Counted from the stretch's first letter, positions 1-7,030 are shown. The stretch is 11,298 nt of DNA from Ignavibacteriota bacterium (GCA_025357895.1 JANYLL010000365.1:1-11298); one strand, 5' to 3'. Notes: a model not told the origin generated them from the sequence alone. Translations and numbers: made by a program.

Positions 1-9
1 ATTTAAAAG

Positions 10-44
10 AGTCTCATCGGACATATAGGTCCTATTCTGAGACT
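10..44 (-). terminator. Possible weak terminator hairpin after lspA
   Basis: A perfect 7-base inverted repeat (AGTCTCA at 10-16, TGAGACT at 38-44) overlaps the lspA stop codon. Read on the minus strand it is followed by CTTTTAAAT, a short T-rich run. The loop of 21 bases is long and the T-run is short, so it may be a weak intrinsic terminator or simply a chance repeat. Its position directly at the end of the ileS-dksA-lspA operon is the main argument in favour. Confidence 0.3.
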
Positions 45-610
45 TGATTGTTAGGGATCACTTCTTCCTGAACCGGAGGTTTTTTCTTAAGCAGCATTAA
101 AGTCAAAAGAACCACACCAATGCTTACACAGGAATCGGCAACATTAAATACTGGCCACCAATTTTTTTTATAACCAAAATCAATAAAATCAACAACGTGC
201 CCGTAAAAAAGGGATTCTTCTCCATAGAGAACTCCGTAAAAACAGCGGTCGATAAGATTGCCTATCGCTCCGCCCATGATCATCGCAAGAGCGATCAATT
301 CCCATTTAGGCAGACGAAAACGATTACGTTTGATATAAATAAAAATTCCGATGGAAGCAACAACAGAAAAGATCGAGAAGAATATTTTCATCCCCGGTAT
401 TTGGATGCCGAAGGCAATGCCCGGATTCTCGACGTAGGTAATACGAAAGATATCATCAAGCAGAGGACGTGAACTTCCGTACGGAATTCCTTTAATACCC
501 AAAAAAGGAGATCCCTTGATCAGGACTTTCGTGAACTGATCGATTACGACAATAATTGCTGTGATCGAAAGAAGACGTCCAAGCGTGGGACGGGTCTCGT
601 CGGATAACAT
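32..610 (-). CDS. lspA: Lipoprotein signal peptidase (signal peptidase II)
   Basis: This is an inner-membrane aspartyl protease that removes the signal peptide from prolipoproteins after lipid attachment to the lipobox cysteine. The 192-residue protein has four hydrophobic stretches and all family signatures: VVIDQFTK (21-28), ENPGIAFG (61-68), GGAIGNLIDR (113-122), VVDFIDF (139-145) and FNVADS (155-160). By alignment to E. coli LspA (catalytic D123 and D141), the catalytic pair is D141 and D159. About 16 extra residues sit between NLIDR and VVDFIDF compared with the E. coli enzyme; I recall similar insertions in Bacteroidota-type proteins. The length is above the usual 160-170 because of this insertion and a charged C-terminal tail after residue 174. 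It is the last gene of the operon, starting 11 bases after the stop of the DksA-like gene; no clear ribosome binding site is seen, so translational coupling is plausible. Confidence 0.96.
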   Translation of the reverse strand: MLSDETRPTLGRLLSITAIIVVIDQFTKVLIKGSPFLGIKGIPYGSSRPLLDDIFRITYVENPGIAFGIQIPGMKIFFSIFSVVASIGIFIYIKRNRFRLPKWELIALAMIMGGAIGNLIDRCFYGVLYGEESLFYGHVVDFIDFGYKKNWWPVFNVADSCVSIGVVLLTLMLLKKKPPVQEEVIPNNQVSE

Positions 611-621
611 AAAATAAAGTA

Positions 622-1335
622 CTAATCTTGAGATTCTTCCGGAGCAATATATGCAGCCTCAGATGAAGTTGATGAGAAGGTTTTCTTCTGCGTATTATTT
701 TTGCAAAGCACATGCTTTTGTGTTATCGGCACTGCAAAAAGACGCTGCTTCTCGATCAATTCACCGCATACAACGCAAATTCCATAGGTGCCGCGCTGAA
801 TGCGCTCATCTGCTTCATCAAGTTTCTTAATGTAATCACTGGTGCGCTGAGCTTGCAGGAAATGCTTTTCACGCTCCATAGCATCCGACCCCTGCTCGGC
901 AGTATGCAATGCGAAAGACTGGTTCTCCCCATCAAACTCACCGGACGTATCCATTAGCTGCTGCGAAATAATATCAAACTCTTCGCTGGCTTCGGCACGC
1001 TGCTCAATGATAACCTTCTTGAACATATCAAGATCTTTAGCATTGTAACGAAATTTTGAATTAGCTACGATATCATTATCATTAGCAGTAAGTTGCATAG
1101 GTGCTAAATTCTTTTTTGCAGGGGAAGCTTTTTTTGATTCGATCAATTTTGATTTTGCTGTCTTAGTTGGTATAGGCGTTTTCTTTGCAATCACTTTCTT
1201 TATGGCACTAGCTTTTACGGCTTTCTTAGGAGCCGGTTTCGGAACAGCCTTTTTTGCAAGAGGCTTCGTCACCTTTTTTACTTTCGTGACGGGCTTTACT
1301 TTAGACTTAGCTGATTTCTTCGTGCTTTTTGCCAT
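622..1335 (-). CDS. DksA/TraR-family zinc-finger protein with H1-like lysine-rich N-terminal tail
   Basis: This is a 237-residue protein in two parts. Residues 1-75 form a low-complexity tail with 27 lysines and only one acidic residue, rich in A, P, V and T, like the tail of histone H1 or the bacterial H1-like proteins; it probably binds nucleic acid. Residues 95-215 form a DksA/TraR module: a helical, probably coiled-coil region (about 98-180) with 'EQGSDAMEREK' (147-157) at the place of the acidic tip of DksA, then a zinc finger. The finger reads CVVCG (187-191), RLFAVP (198-203), then H208 and C211. With the family spacing C-x2-C-x17-C-x2-C, the third ligand is histidine, giving CCHC. DksA-family proteins bind in the RNA polymerase secondary channel and tune transcription, often with ppGpp; whether this one does is inference. 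The start is supported by an AAGGAG site 5 bases upstream. It lies between ileS and lspA. Confidence 0.88.
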   Translation of the reverse strand: MAKSTKKSAKSKVKPVTKVKKVTKPLAKKAVPKPAPKKAVKASAIKKVIAKKTPIPTKTAKSKLIESKKASPAKKNLAPMQLTANDNDIVANSKFRYNAKDLDMFKKVIIEQRAEASEEFDIISQQLMDTSGEFDGENQSFALHTAEQGSDAMEREKHFLQAQRTSDYIKKLDEADERIQRGTYGICVVCGELIEKQRLFAVPITQKHVLCKNNTQKKTFSSTSSEAAYIAPEESQD

Positions 1336-1340
1336 AAATA

Positions 1341-1346
1341 CTCCTT
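1341..1346 (-). promoter_or_regulatory. Ribosome binding site of the DksA-like gene
   Basis: AAGGAG on the minus strand lies 5 bases before the ATG at 1333-1335. It is the only strong Shine-Dalgarno sequence I see in front of a gene in this window; the other gene starts lack one. It fixes the start of the DksA-like gene and suggests that this gene is translated independently of ileS. Confidence 0.75.
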
Positions 1347-1401
1347 AGTATATTTATTAAGTGTATTGGGGAAAAATGAGTAACGGCGTTCAACAAAGTT
1401 C

Positions 1402-1417
1402 GGGAGCAAATGCTCCC
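1402..1417. repeat. Hairpin in the ileS-dksA intergenic gap
   Basis: GGGAGCA (1402-1408) and TGCTCCC (1411-1417) are perfect reverse complements separated by two bases, so in RNA about six pairs would close a four-base loop. The hairpin lies within the 117-base gap between ileS and the DksA-like gene. No T-run follows on the minus strand, so it is not a classic terminator; it could be an RNA processing or stabilising structure, or a REP-like repeat. Confidence 0.5.
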
Positions 1418-1419
1418 CG

Positions 1420-1447
1420 ACATTTGAATTGAAAATTGAGAATTGTG
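1420..1447. repeat. Heptanucleotide tandem repeat (AATTGAR), about 3-4 units
   Basis: The units are ACATTTG, AATTGAA, AATTGAG and AATTGTG, each seven bases, ending five bases before the ileS stop codon at 1453. The first unit is degenerate. It shares the seven-base period of the TCGTGAT arrays inside ileS but not their sequence. Confidence 0.5.
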
Positions 1448-1452
1448 AAAAA

Positions 1453-4400
1453 CTACCCCGTCTTCGATAATTTTATTAATGCCTTTTCCTCGCCAATCTC
1501 AACTTCATTTCCATCAGTACAAGATCCGTCAGGATTGAGTTTGATATCCGATGCAAGCGTTTCTTGCCGAATATAGCCGCTATGTGATGTAAGCACTTCG
1601 CCTAATGCCGGACTGAAATTCTTTACTCCGATTACTATTCTATCGGTTACTTCAAAACCTGAATCTTTCCGGAGATTTTGAATGCGATTTACAAATTCAC
1701 GGGCAATTCCTTCTGAAATAAGCGCCGGAGAAAGCGATGTATCCAAAGCCACCGTAACTCCCCCTTGGCTTGAGACCAACCATCCTTCAACGTCTTCTGC
1801 TACGATCTCGATCTCACCGCGCTCGATGCGAATAGTCTCTCCTTCAATGGGAAAATCAATAAATGATTGCTGTTCAAATGCTCGGATCTCGTCGTCTGTC
1901 ATTTTTGCAATGCGGGCGGATGCGGATTTCATCTGCTTGCCAAGCTTCGCGCCAAGCAATTTGAAATTCGCTTTTGCTTTGCGTTTGATGACATCGGAAT
2001 CTCCGAACTCAATATGTTCGACACGCTTGACATTCACTTCATCAAGAATAATTTCTTCGACTTTACGAAGCTCTTCAATATCCTTGCGATTTGCTGAAGG
2101 AACGAGAAGACGTTCAAGCGGCTGACGCACTTTTATCTTCGCACGCTCTCTCATTTGGCGGACAAGGGAAGAGATCACTTGTGCTTTGTGCATTCTGGTT
2201 TCCAGAGCAACGTCGATTATTGATTCGTTTACTGTTGGATAGAGTTCAAGGTGAACGGAATCGTGGTTCGTTGTTCGTGATTCGTGATTCGACAGGGATG
2301 CGTATAATTTTTCTCCAAGGAATGGGGCAACAGGAGCTATTAATTTGCTGATCGTCAACAAACATTCATATAGGGTCTCATACGCTGCTTGCTTATCGGC
2401 ATTCATATCACCTTTCCAAAACCTGCGGCGTGAGCGGCGCACATACCAATTCGATAGCTCTTCAACGACAAAATCCTGAATTGCACGGCAGGCACGAGTG
2501 ATGTCGTAGCCATCCATCTGTGCAGTACTGTCTTTTATTAACGAGTTGAGCTTCGAGAGAATCCACCGATCCATCTCGGGGCGTGATTCGTGGCTCGTGA
2601 TTCGTGATTCGTTGTATTTGAATCCGTCAATATTTGCATACAGTACGAAGAATCCATACGTGTTGATTAATGTGCCGAAGAATTTTCGTTCTACATCAAC
2701 GAGATCACTTTTATTATAGAGTTTCGGTTTCCATGGCACTGATGCTTCCATGAAATTCCAACGGATGGCATCAACGCCAAATTTTTTGATAGCCTCGAAA
2801 GCATTTACTGTATTACCTTTTGACTTCGACATCTTCTGCCCTTGCTTATCAAGGACAAGATCATTCACGATAATATTTTTAAACGCAGGTCTTCCAAAAA
2901 GAAAAGTATTGATCGCATGAAGCGTATAAAACCAACCGCGAGTCTGATCAATACCTTCGGAAATGAAATCGGCAGGAAATGCTTTCTCGAACATCTCCTT
3001 GTTCTCGAACGGATAATGATATTGCGCGAACGGCATCGAACCGGAATCGAACCATACATCGATCACATCAGGAACACGATTGAGTGAGCCGTGTTTTTCA
3101 GACTGGAATGTAATTCTGTCAACAATGGGCTTATGGGGATCAAAATCCTTTAACATAGCTTCCGTTAACTCCACAAGATCATATGTCCCTATCTTACCTT
3201 CCACTAACTTTCTTAGATAGGGAGTAAATGTAATTTTTCTTTTTACTTTCCTACTTTTTTCCTTTTTGTCAGTTGAATCTATATACCATTCTATCTCTTC
3301 ATCATCAAATTCATGGGGTTGTGCAAGTTCGGCAAAACTACCGATACACAATTTAAATTTTTGATTCCCGCTCATCCAAATTGGAAATGGTGTGCCCCAG
3401 AATCTTTCACGGGAAATTCCCCAATCTTTCACATCTTCTAACCAATTTCCGAAGCGTCCTTCGCCGATCTCCGGCGGATGCCAATTGATGGTTTTATTTT
3501 GCTTTACTAATTCATCTTTATAATCAGTGACTTTGATATACCAGGAATTACGTGCATAATAAAGCAATGGTGATTCGCAGCGCCAACAAAAAGGATACGT
3601 ATGCTCGATGGTTTCTTTTCTGTAAAGTAACCCTGCTTTCTTGAGATCATCCATGATCTCGGGATCGGCATCTTTGAAAAATTTTCCGGCGTATCGGGTG
3701 ATAAATGGTTTGAAATTTCCTGATTCATTCACCGTGATAACAAGCGGAAATCCGTACTTCTTCGAAACGCGGTAATCGTCCTCACCATAAGCAGGAGCTT
3801 GATGCACGATGCCTGTGCCGTCTTCTGTTGTGACGTAGGTATCAGCAACGATCCTAAATGATTTTGCGATAAGGCTTGCATAAGCAGCCGACTGCATTAG
3901 TTCTTCGCTTGTTGTCAGGTAATTGAAAAGCGGTTCGTACTCAGCGTTTTCAAGTTCTTTGCCGAGATGCCGGGCAATAATTTCATATTCACCGTCAAGT
4001 TTTTGCAAAAGAGGCTCTGCAAGAATTAAGCGCTCGTCAGCTTTATCTTTTCTTTTATTAATGACCGTTACATATTCAACATCCGGATGAACTGCTAAGG
4101 CGACATTTGAAATCAATGTCCATGGAGTTGTAGTCCATGCAAGAAAATATTCAACCTCTTTCGTATTCTTCCGTTTAAATTTTACGAATACTGAGGGATC
4201 CTTCGCCGTTTTATAACCAAGCGCAACTTCATGCGAACTAAGCGCTGTTTCGCAGCGGGGGCAATAAGGCTGGATTTTATGTCCCCGATAAATTTTTCCG
4301 GCGTCGAAGAATTTTTTCAGTGCCCACCAAACTGATTCGATATAATCAGGTGTACAGGTAATATACGCACTCGGCATATCTACCCAATAAGCCATGCGTT

Positions 4401-4815
4401 CTGTCATTGCCTGCCATCCGTCTTTGCGTTCGATATTTTCATAGACCGAATCGCGGCAAGCTTTATTGAATTTTTCTATTCCGTATTCAATGATATCGTG
4501 CTTATGTTTGAATCCGAGTTTCTTCTCAATAGCGATCTCGACCGGAAGCCCGTGTGTATCCCATCCTGCTTTGCGCTCAACACGGAAACCCCGCATCGTT
4601 TTATAGCGGCAGATCGTATCTTTGATCGTACGAGAAATCACATGGTGAATTCCCGGATCACCATTTACCGTAGGCGGACCTTCGTAAAAAGAAAAAATAT
4701 TTGAAGCCTCGCGCTCGCTGACAGAGCGACGAAATATGTCTTTCTCTTTCCAAAAACGTAAAATTTCGTGCTCGCGCTCGTCCGGTGTAAGGGCTGTTTT
4801 TAATTCAGGGTACAT
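1453..4815 (-). CDS. ileS: Isoleucyl-tRNA synthetase, type 2 (eukaryote-like), with swapped HIGH motif
   Basis: This cytoplasmic class I synthetase charges tRNA-Ile and edits valine. It is 1120 residues long, within the range of type 2 IleRS, and has no C-terminal Cys4 zinc finger of type 1 enzymes. Order of parts: catalytic core with FYEGPP (43-48) and the HIGH-position motif GIHH (55-58, bases 4642-4653); a CPRC pair (185-188); the CP1 editing domain with WTTTPWTL (227-234) and the HQAPAYGEDD segment (338-347); CWRC (410-413); ISRERFWG (467-474); DVWFDSG (586-592); GIDQTRGWF (621-629); KMSKSKGN (661-668); then the anticodon-binding helical domain (about 740-900) and a type 2 C-terminal region. 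The HIGH motif has His and Gly exchanged, a form known in some IleRS2 proteins. Two loops (734-747 and 842-853) are encoded by heptanucleotide repeats. It is the first gene of the operon; no Shine-Dalgarno or T-box leader was seen upstream. Confidence 0.97.
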   Translation of the reverse strand: MYPELKTALTPDEREHEILRFWKEKDIFRRSVSEREASNIFSFYEGPPTVNGDPGIHHVISRTIKDTICRYKTMRGFRVERKAGWDTHGLPVEIAIEKKLGFKHKHDIIEYGIEKFNKACRDSVYENIERKDGWQAMTERMAYWVDMPSAYITCTPDYIESVWWALKKFFDAGKIYRGHKIQPYCPRCETALSSHEVALGYKTAKDPSVFVKFKRKNTKEVEYFLAWTTTPWTLISNVALAVHPDVEYVTVINKRKDKADERLILAEPLLQKLDGEYEIIARHLGKELENAEYEPLFNYLTTSEELMQSAAYASLIAKSFRIVADTYVTTEDGTGIVHQAPAYGEDDYRVSKKYGFPLVITVNESGNFKPFITRYAGKFFKDADPEIMDDLKKAGLLYRKETIEHTYPFCWRCESPLLYYARNSWYIKVTDYKDELVKQNKTINWHPPEIGEGRFGNWLEDVKDWGISRERFWGTPFPIWMSGNQKFKLCIGSFAELAQPHEFDDEEIEWYIDSTDKKEKSRKVKRKITFTPYLRKLVEGKIGTYDLVELTEAMLKDFDPHKPIVDRITFQSEKHGSLNRVPDVIDVWFDSGSMPFAQYHYPFENKEMFEKAFPADFISEGIDQTRGWFYTLHAINTFLFGRPAFKNIIVNDLVLDKQGQKMSKSKGNTVNAFEAIKKFGVDAIRWNFMEASVPWKPKLYNKSDLVDVERKFFGTLINTYGFFVLYANIDGFKYNESRITSHESRPEMDRWILSKLNSLIKDSTAQMDGYDITRACRAIQDFVVEELSNWYVRRSRRRFWKGDMNADKQAAYETLYECLLTISKLIAPVAPFLGEKLYASLSNHESRTTNHDSVHLELYPTVNESIIDVALETRMHKAQVISSLVRQMRERAKIKVRQPLERLLVPSANRKDIEELRKVEEIILDEVNVKRVEHIEFGDSDVIKRKAKANFKLLGAKLGKQMKSASARIAKMTDDEIRAFEQQSFIDFPIEGETIRIERGEIEIVAEDVEGWLVSSQGGVTVALDTSLSPALISEGIAREFVNRIQNLRKDSGFEVTDRIVIGVKNFSPALGEVLTSHSGYIRQETLASDIKLNPDGSCTDGNEVEIGEEKALIKLSKTG
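2261..2291. repeat. Heptanucleotide tandem repeat (TCGTGAT) inside ileS, copy 1
   Basis: The units TCGTGGT, TCGTTGT, TCGTGAT, TCGTGAT and a partial TCG follow without gaps. Read on the coding strand (ATCACGA) they encode the loop NHESRTTNHDS around residues 843-853 of IleRS. Seven bases is not a multiple of three, so three units are needed to complete one seven-residue cycle (I-T-N-H-E-S-R). Confidence 0.85.
2581..2615. repeat. Heptanucleotide tandem repeat (TCGTGAT) inside ileS, copy 2
   Basis: There are five contiguous units: GCGTGAT, TCGTGGC, TCGTGAT, TCGTGAT and TCGTTGT. They encode the IleRS loop NESRITSHESR (735-745). The same heptamer family occurs at 2261-2291, about 290 bases away, in another loop of the same gene. 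Confidence 0.87.
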
Positions 4816-4978
4816 TCAATTGGTAAAAATTTACAGAATATAGATAACGCAGTGAGAGGGTGAGAGAATCCACTATTCAAATTCTTATTTTAACGGACTG
4901 AATCCCGAATCAGTAAAATCCTTAACTCATTTATATTAATCAACTTATCAATAGAATAAATCCGTTTGTCACAAAAAT

Positions 4979-5000
4979 TACGTAGAAAACGTTATACGTA
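4979..5000. promoter_or_regulatory. ACGT cluster in the divergent ileS / 5102 gap
   Basis: TACGTA occurs at 4979-4984 and again at 4995-5000, with AACGTT between them at 4988-4993, giving three ACGT cores and an imperfect dyad over 22 bases. It lies in the 286-base gap between two divergent genes and could be an operator for either. No known regulator consensus was recognised. Confidence 0.3.
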
Positions 5001-5004
5001 TTAA

Positions 5005-5058
5005 GGTCAGTCTGTGCGATTTCTATAATTTTGCCTTATATTTGTATCCAGACTGACC
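5005..5058. promoter_or_regulatory. Perfect 10-bp inverted repeat flanking a putative promoter
   Basis: GGTCAGTCTG (5005-5014) and CAGACTGACC (5049-5058) are exact reverse complements with a 34-base spacer. The spacer contains TATATTTG (5037-5044), which fits the Bacteroidetes -7 consensus TAnnTTTG; no convincing -33 box was found. The ATG of the secreted-protein gene follows 43 bases after the right arm. The arms could be paired operator sites, a long-looped RNA stem at the 5' end of the transcript, or, less likely, ends of a small invertible promoter. Confidence 0.5.
5037..5044 (+). promoter_or_regulatory. Candidate Bacteroidetes-type -7 box for the secreted-protein gene
   Basis: TATATTTG matches TAnnTTTG, the -7 element used by the Bacteroidetes primary sigma factor. 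It would give a leader of roughly 50 bases before the ATG at 5102. A clear -33 TTTG partner is missing, so the call depends on one short motif and on position. Confidence 0.35.
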
Positions 5059-5101
5059 GACCAAATAGTGCATTCTTACAATATATATATTTAATCAAAC
5101 C

Positions 5102-6997
5102 ATGAAACATTTCTTGTTATCACTTTTTATTGCGGTATTCTTTGCAGCAACGCTTTCAACGGCGAGTGCTCAGCTTCCGCGAATGTTCAGCTACCAGGGT
5201 GTTGTGATGGACGGATCGGGACATTTTATCTCGGATGGACCACATAATATTCTTATTAAACTCTATGATGCATTTGGAGCATCAAGTTCGATCTATACCG
5301 AAAATCAAACAGGTGTAGTCTTTGTCAAAGGTATTTTCAATGTTATGATCGGTTCGATCACCACGATACCGAATTCGGTTGCCTTTGATAAAGGATATTT
5401 TCTTGGTGTCGCTGTTGATGGCGGAGCTGAAATGAGCCCGAGAACAGCAATCTCTGCAGCTCCTTACACCATGTTTTCGGCTTTATCAGGCGGTCTTGTT
5501 GCCGGAGCAACAGGAGCGGTTACTTCATTGAACGGACAATCCGGAGCCATTACTTTGCAGCAAGGTACAGGAACAACAATAACAAATACAGGTTCGACAT
5601 TCACGATCAGTTCAACTGGAGTTGGTGGAACCGGAATTCAAGGCGTGCAGAATAGTGATCCGTCAATAGTTGTGGCAAATCCTACAGGGCCAACTGCTTC
5701 AGTAAGCGTTGCTATCGGAGGAATCACTACTACTAAACTTGCCGATGGCGCTGTGACTGCAGCTAAAATTGATGGAAGCGGAATAACTTCCGGCATGGTA
5801 CTTACGGCAAACGGGCTCGGAGGTACTGCATGGCTTACTCCGGCTGCGGGCGGTTCATTAACGCTTCCATACGCCGGTTCTATCAGTGCAGCTGGAACTG
5901 CTTTTGGAGTATTAAATTCCGGACTAGGCTCAGCGGGGGTATTTGGAGTGACAAATGCTTTAAGCACCCAAACATCTTTGTGGGGCAATACTACTGGCGC
6001 TGCAGGAAGCACTGCAGTATATGGCAGCAACACGGGTCTTGGACGTGCTGGAATTTTCGAGGTCAGCAATGCCCTAAATGGCGCAATTGCTCTTAGCGGG
6101 CTTACCAATGGAACAGGGCAAGCCGGCTATTTTAGCGTATCAAATGCCGCAAGCACTGCAGTTGCCTTAGAGGGTACTTCGAACGGAGCGGCAAATAGTG
6201 TTGGATTGCGCGGTGGCAATAATGGCAGTGGACGAGGAGGGTTCATTGAGATCACGAATGTCAATAATACTTCAACTGCATTCACCGGGAAGACTCAGGG
6301 AAAAGGTGACGCTACAGATATTATGATTGCAAATTCAGCAAATTCTTCTGATGCTCTTCATTCAACAACAGATGGTACGGGCAGAGCGGGATATTTTGGA
6401 GTAACTAACTCTTCCCCTACTGTGCCTGCGCTGGAAGTGAAAACAGCCAGTACAGCTTCATCAACGGTCGGAATATTAAGTACAATATCAAACTCATCTT
6501 CAGGACCAAGTAATATCGCTGCAGCTATTAAAGGCGACCATCAAGGTACGACGGGAGTTGGCTCAGGTGTTTGGGGTCGTCACGGAGGTACAGGTTCCGG
6601 CGTCTCTGGAAGTGTTGATGGAGACGGAGGCTATGGTGTTTCTGCAACGGCCTTTGGTGCAGGTTCAACTGCGCTTCTTGCTACCTATTCTGGTGGTGCA
6701 ACTGCAGGCACTGTGCTTGAACTTAACAACGGATTTATTAAGGTTTCCGGCACCAATAAGACAATGTATGTTCATACATCAACTGCTCAGAATGTATTAC
6801 TAAATAGAACGATACTGAATTATTCCGGTATGGCTGCCACGGATATCGTGATCGTTACACATAGCTATAAAAATAACTTCCTTAAGGGAGGGTATGGCGT
6901 ATGGTGGAATGGAACAGCCTGGACGATCTTTAATGAGGATAATACCGTCAATATGCCGGCTGGCGAAAACTTTAACGTTCTCGTTATCAAACAATAA
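5102..6997 (+). CDS. Secreted repeat protein, tail-fibre-like, function unknown
   Basis: This is a 631-residue exported protein. Residues 1-23 are a signal peptide (hydrophobic core, cleavage likely after ASA before Q24). Residues 24-127 form the 'FSYQGVVMDGSG...' domain common at the start of secreted proteins in Ignavibacteria-like genomes. Then come a tail-fibre-like VTSLNGQSGAITL stretch (140-152), an ADGAVTAAKI segment (214-223), and a Gly/Ala/Ser/Thr-rich region with six copies of G-x-G-x-A-G-x-F-x-V-x-N (starting at 274, 312, 337, 375, 400, 425), suggesting a beta-solenoid or trimeric fibre. The last ~75 residues, ending IFNED...MPAGENFNVLV (609-628), form a separate globular domain I have seen at the C-termini of similar proteins. 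No type IX secretion tail or peptidase S74 domain is seen. It is transcribed divergently from ileS and ends at a strong terminator. A role in surface structures or adhesion is inference. Confidence 0.8.
   Translation: MKHFLLSLFIAVFFAATLSTASAQLPRMFSYQGVVMDGSGHFISDGPHNILIKLYDAFGASSSIYTENQTGVVFVKGIFNVMIGSITTIPNSVAFDKGYFLGVAVDGGAEMSPRTAISAAPYTMFSALSGGLVAGATGAVTSLNGQSGAITLQQGTGTTITNTGSTFTISSTGVGGTGIQGVQNSDPSIVVANPTGPTASVSVAIGGITTTKLADGAVTAAKIDGSGITSGMVLTANGLGGTAWLTPAAGGSLTLPYAGSISAAGTAFGVLNSGLGSAGVFGVTNALSTQTSLWGNTTGAAGSTAVYGSNTGLGRAGIFEVSNALNGAIALSGLTNGTGQAGYFSVSNAASTAVALEGTSNGAANSVGLRGGNNGSGRGGFIEITNVNNTSTAFTGKTQGKGDATDIMIANSANSSDALHSTTDGTGRAGYFGVTNSSPTVPALEVKTASTASSTVGILSTISNSSSGPSNIAAAIKGDHQGTTGVGSGVWGRHGGTGSGVSGSVDGDGGYGVSATAFGAGSTALLATYSGGATAGTVLELNNGFIKVSGTNKTMYVHTSTAQNVLLNRTILNYSGMAATDIVIVTHSYKNNFLKGGYGVWWNGTAWTIFNEDNTVNMPAGENFNVLVIKQ
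5921..6448 (+). repeat. Imperfect coding repeats of the secreted protein
   Basis: Six imperfect repeats (residues 274-449) begin with the G-x-G-x-A-G-x-F-x-V-x-N motif. Spacing between motif starts is 38, 25, 38, 25 and 25 residues, so the long unit equals the short unit plus about 13 residues. The last residues of each unit read A-[LF]-x-G-x-T or similar. The DNA itself is well diverged, so the repeat is old and held at protein level. Confidence 0.7.
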
Positions 6998-7030
6998 ATA
7001 TTTTTTAAACGTCAGAGAGAGTTCATTCTA

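Noticed and set aside
703..777. Zinc finger of the DksA-like protein as degenerate
   Set aside because: With the x17 spacing respected, His fills the third ligand position and a full CCHC set remains.
1682..2125. Open frame of 147 codons on the plus strand within ileS
   Set aside because: Serine-rich shadow of the conserved ileS C-terminal region; no start context or recognisable domain.
2261..2615. Heptamer arrays as a CRISPR array
   Set aside because: Units are seven bases, contiguous and without spacers, and they lie inside a conserved coding frame.
4852..4867. GTGAGAGG-GTGAGAGA as another tandem repeat upstream of ileS
   Set aside because: Only two imperfect units with period 8; too short to distinguish from chance.
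5638..6108. Long open frame (156 codons) on the minus strand within the secreted-protein gene
   Set aside because: It is proline/alanine-rich antisense of Gly/Ala/Thr-rich repeats, has no family motif, and the plus-strand gene has a signal peptide, domains and a terminator.
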